From: CAZTHK01 sp964613215
GTDB taxonomy: Bacteria > Krumholzibacteriota > Krumholzibacteriia > Krumholzibacteriales > CAZTHK01
DNA length: 64,000 nucleotides
Direction: 5' to 3'
NCBI GenBank assembly: GCA_964613215.1
Contig: CAZTHK010000017.1
Span: 11,560-75,559, forward strand
Shown here: positions 63,920-64,000 of the stretch, piece after piece
Layout: every line of letters starts with the position of its first letter
Position numbering within the stretch: the stretch's first letter is position 1
The notes under the pieces: model-generated
What the model was told of the DNA's origin: nothing
The model's input: the letters and a program-made list of their open reading frames with translations, nothing else
Databases searched by the model: none
Made by a program: the position numbers and the translations under genes

Positions 63920-64000
63920 GGAATTCCCCTTGGCCATCTTATTTGTACCTAAATTGAGCGGTTTTCATTTATTGAGTACATTTTATCAGTGTTGAGGGTA

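Overview
The window is a chromosomal segment of a bacterium with two membranes. Mla-type lipid transport genes (mlaE, mlaF, mlaD), a TPR lipoprotein and an exosortase all point to a diderm. It uses the MEP isoprenoid route (ispD, ispF, ispG), makes D-Ala-D-Ala peptidoglycan (ddl, murA) and carries selB, so it very probably decodes selenocysteine. Base composition is balanced and no close named species is recognisable. Exosortase, selB, RqcH and long charged tails on ribosomal proteins fit an uncultured FCB-like or candidate-phylum diderm; that placement is inference only.

Layout. Nearly every gene is on the minus strand, so the biology reads from high to low coordinates. From about 31.6 kb down to 1 lies one unbroken translation/transcription megacluster: four tRNA genes (Thr-TGT, Tyr-GTA, Gly-TCC, Thr-GGT), tuf, rpmG, secE, nusG, rplK, rplA, rplJ, rplL, rpoB, rpoC, rpsL, rpsG, fusA, a second tuf, then the S10 and spc ribosomal operons through secY, adk, map, infA, rpmJ and the start of rpsM. 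It is driven by a near-consensus sigma70 promoter upstream of the tRNAs, with a second candidate promoter in front of rpsL.

Between 31.86 and 34.39 kb sits a three-gene plus-strand cassette: a secreted protein with a C-terminal sorting signal, a small exosortase with the Cys/Arg/His triad, and a four-helix membrane protein. It is bracketed by an imperfect direct repeat of about 73 bp and preceded by a roughly 300-nt structured leader. This is the most distinctive object in the window.

From 49.3 down to 34.5 kb runs a long housekeeping series: yicC, gmk, rpoZ, coaBC, a family-4 uracil-DNA glycosylase, dnaB, mlaE, mlaF, mlaD, ispD, ispF, gltX, ddl, an M42 peptidase and cysS. It is met divergently by the plus-strand gene for the ribosome-rescue factor RqcH. 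From 61.1 down to 52.0 kb runs rho, rpmE, a DUF1385 membrane protein, prfA, prmC, murA, selB and ispG, followed by a small secreted protein. The right end is sparse: a TPR lipoprotein, a decayed small membrane-protein locus, palindrome-rich intergenic DNA and an HNH-type zinc protein.

Oddities in the core machinery: L7/L12 carries a Lys/Glu-rich N-terminal extension of about 80 residues, NusG an acidic one of about 100, and L15 a charged C-terminal tail of about 80. The two tuf genes appear identical base for base apart from the stop codon.
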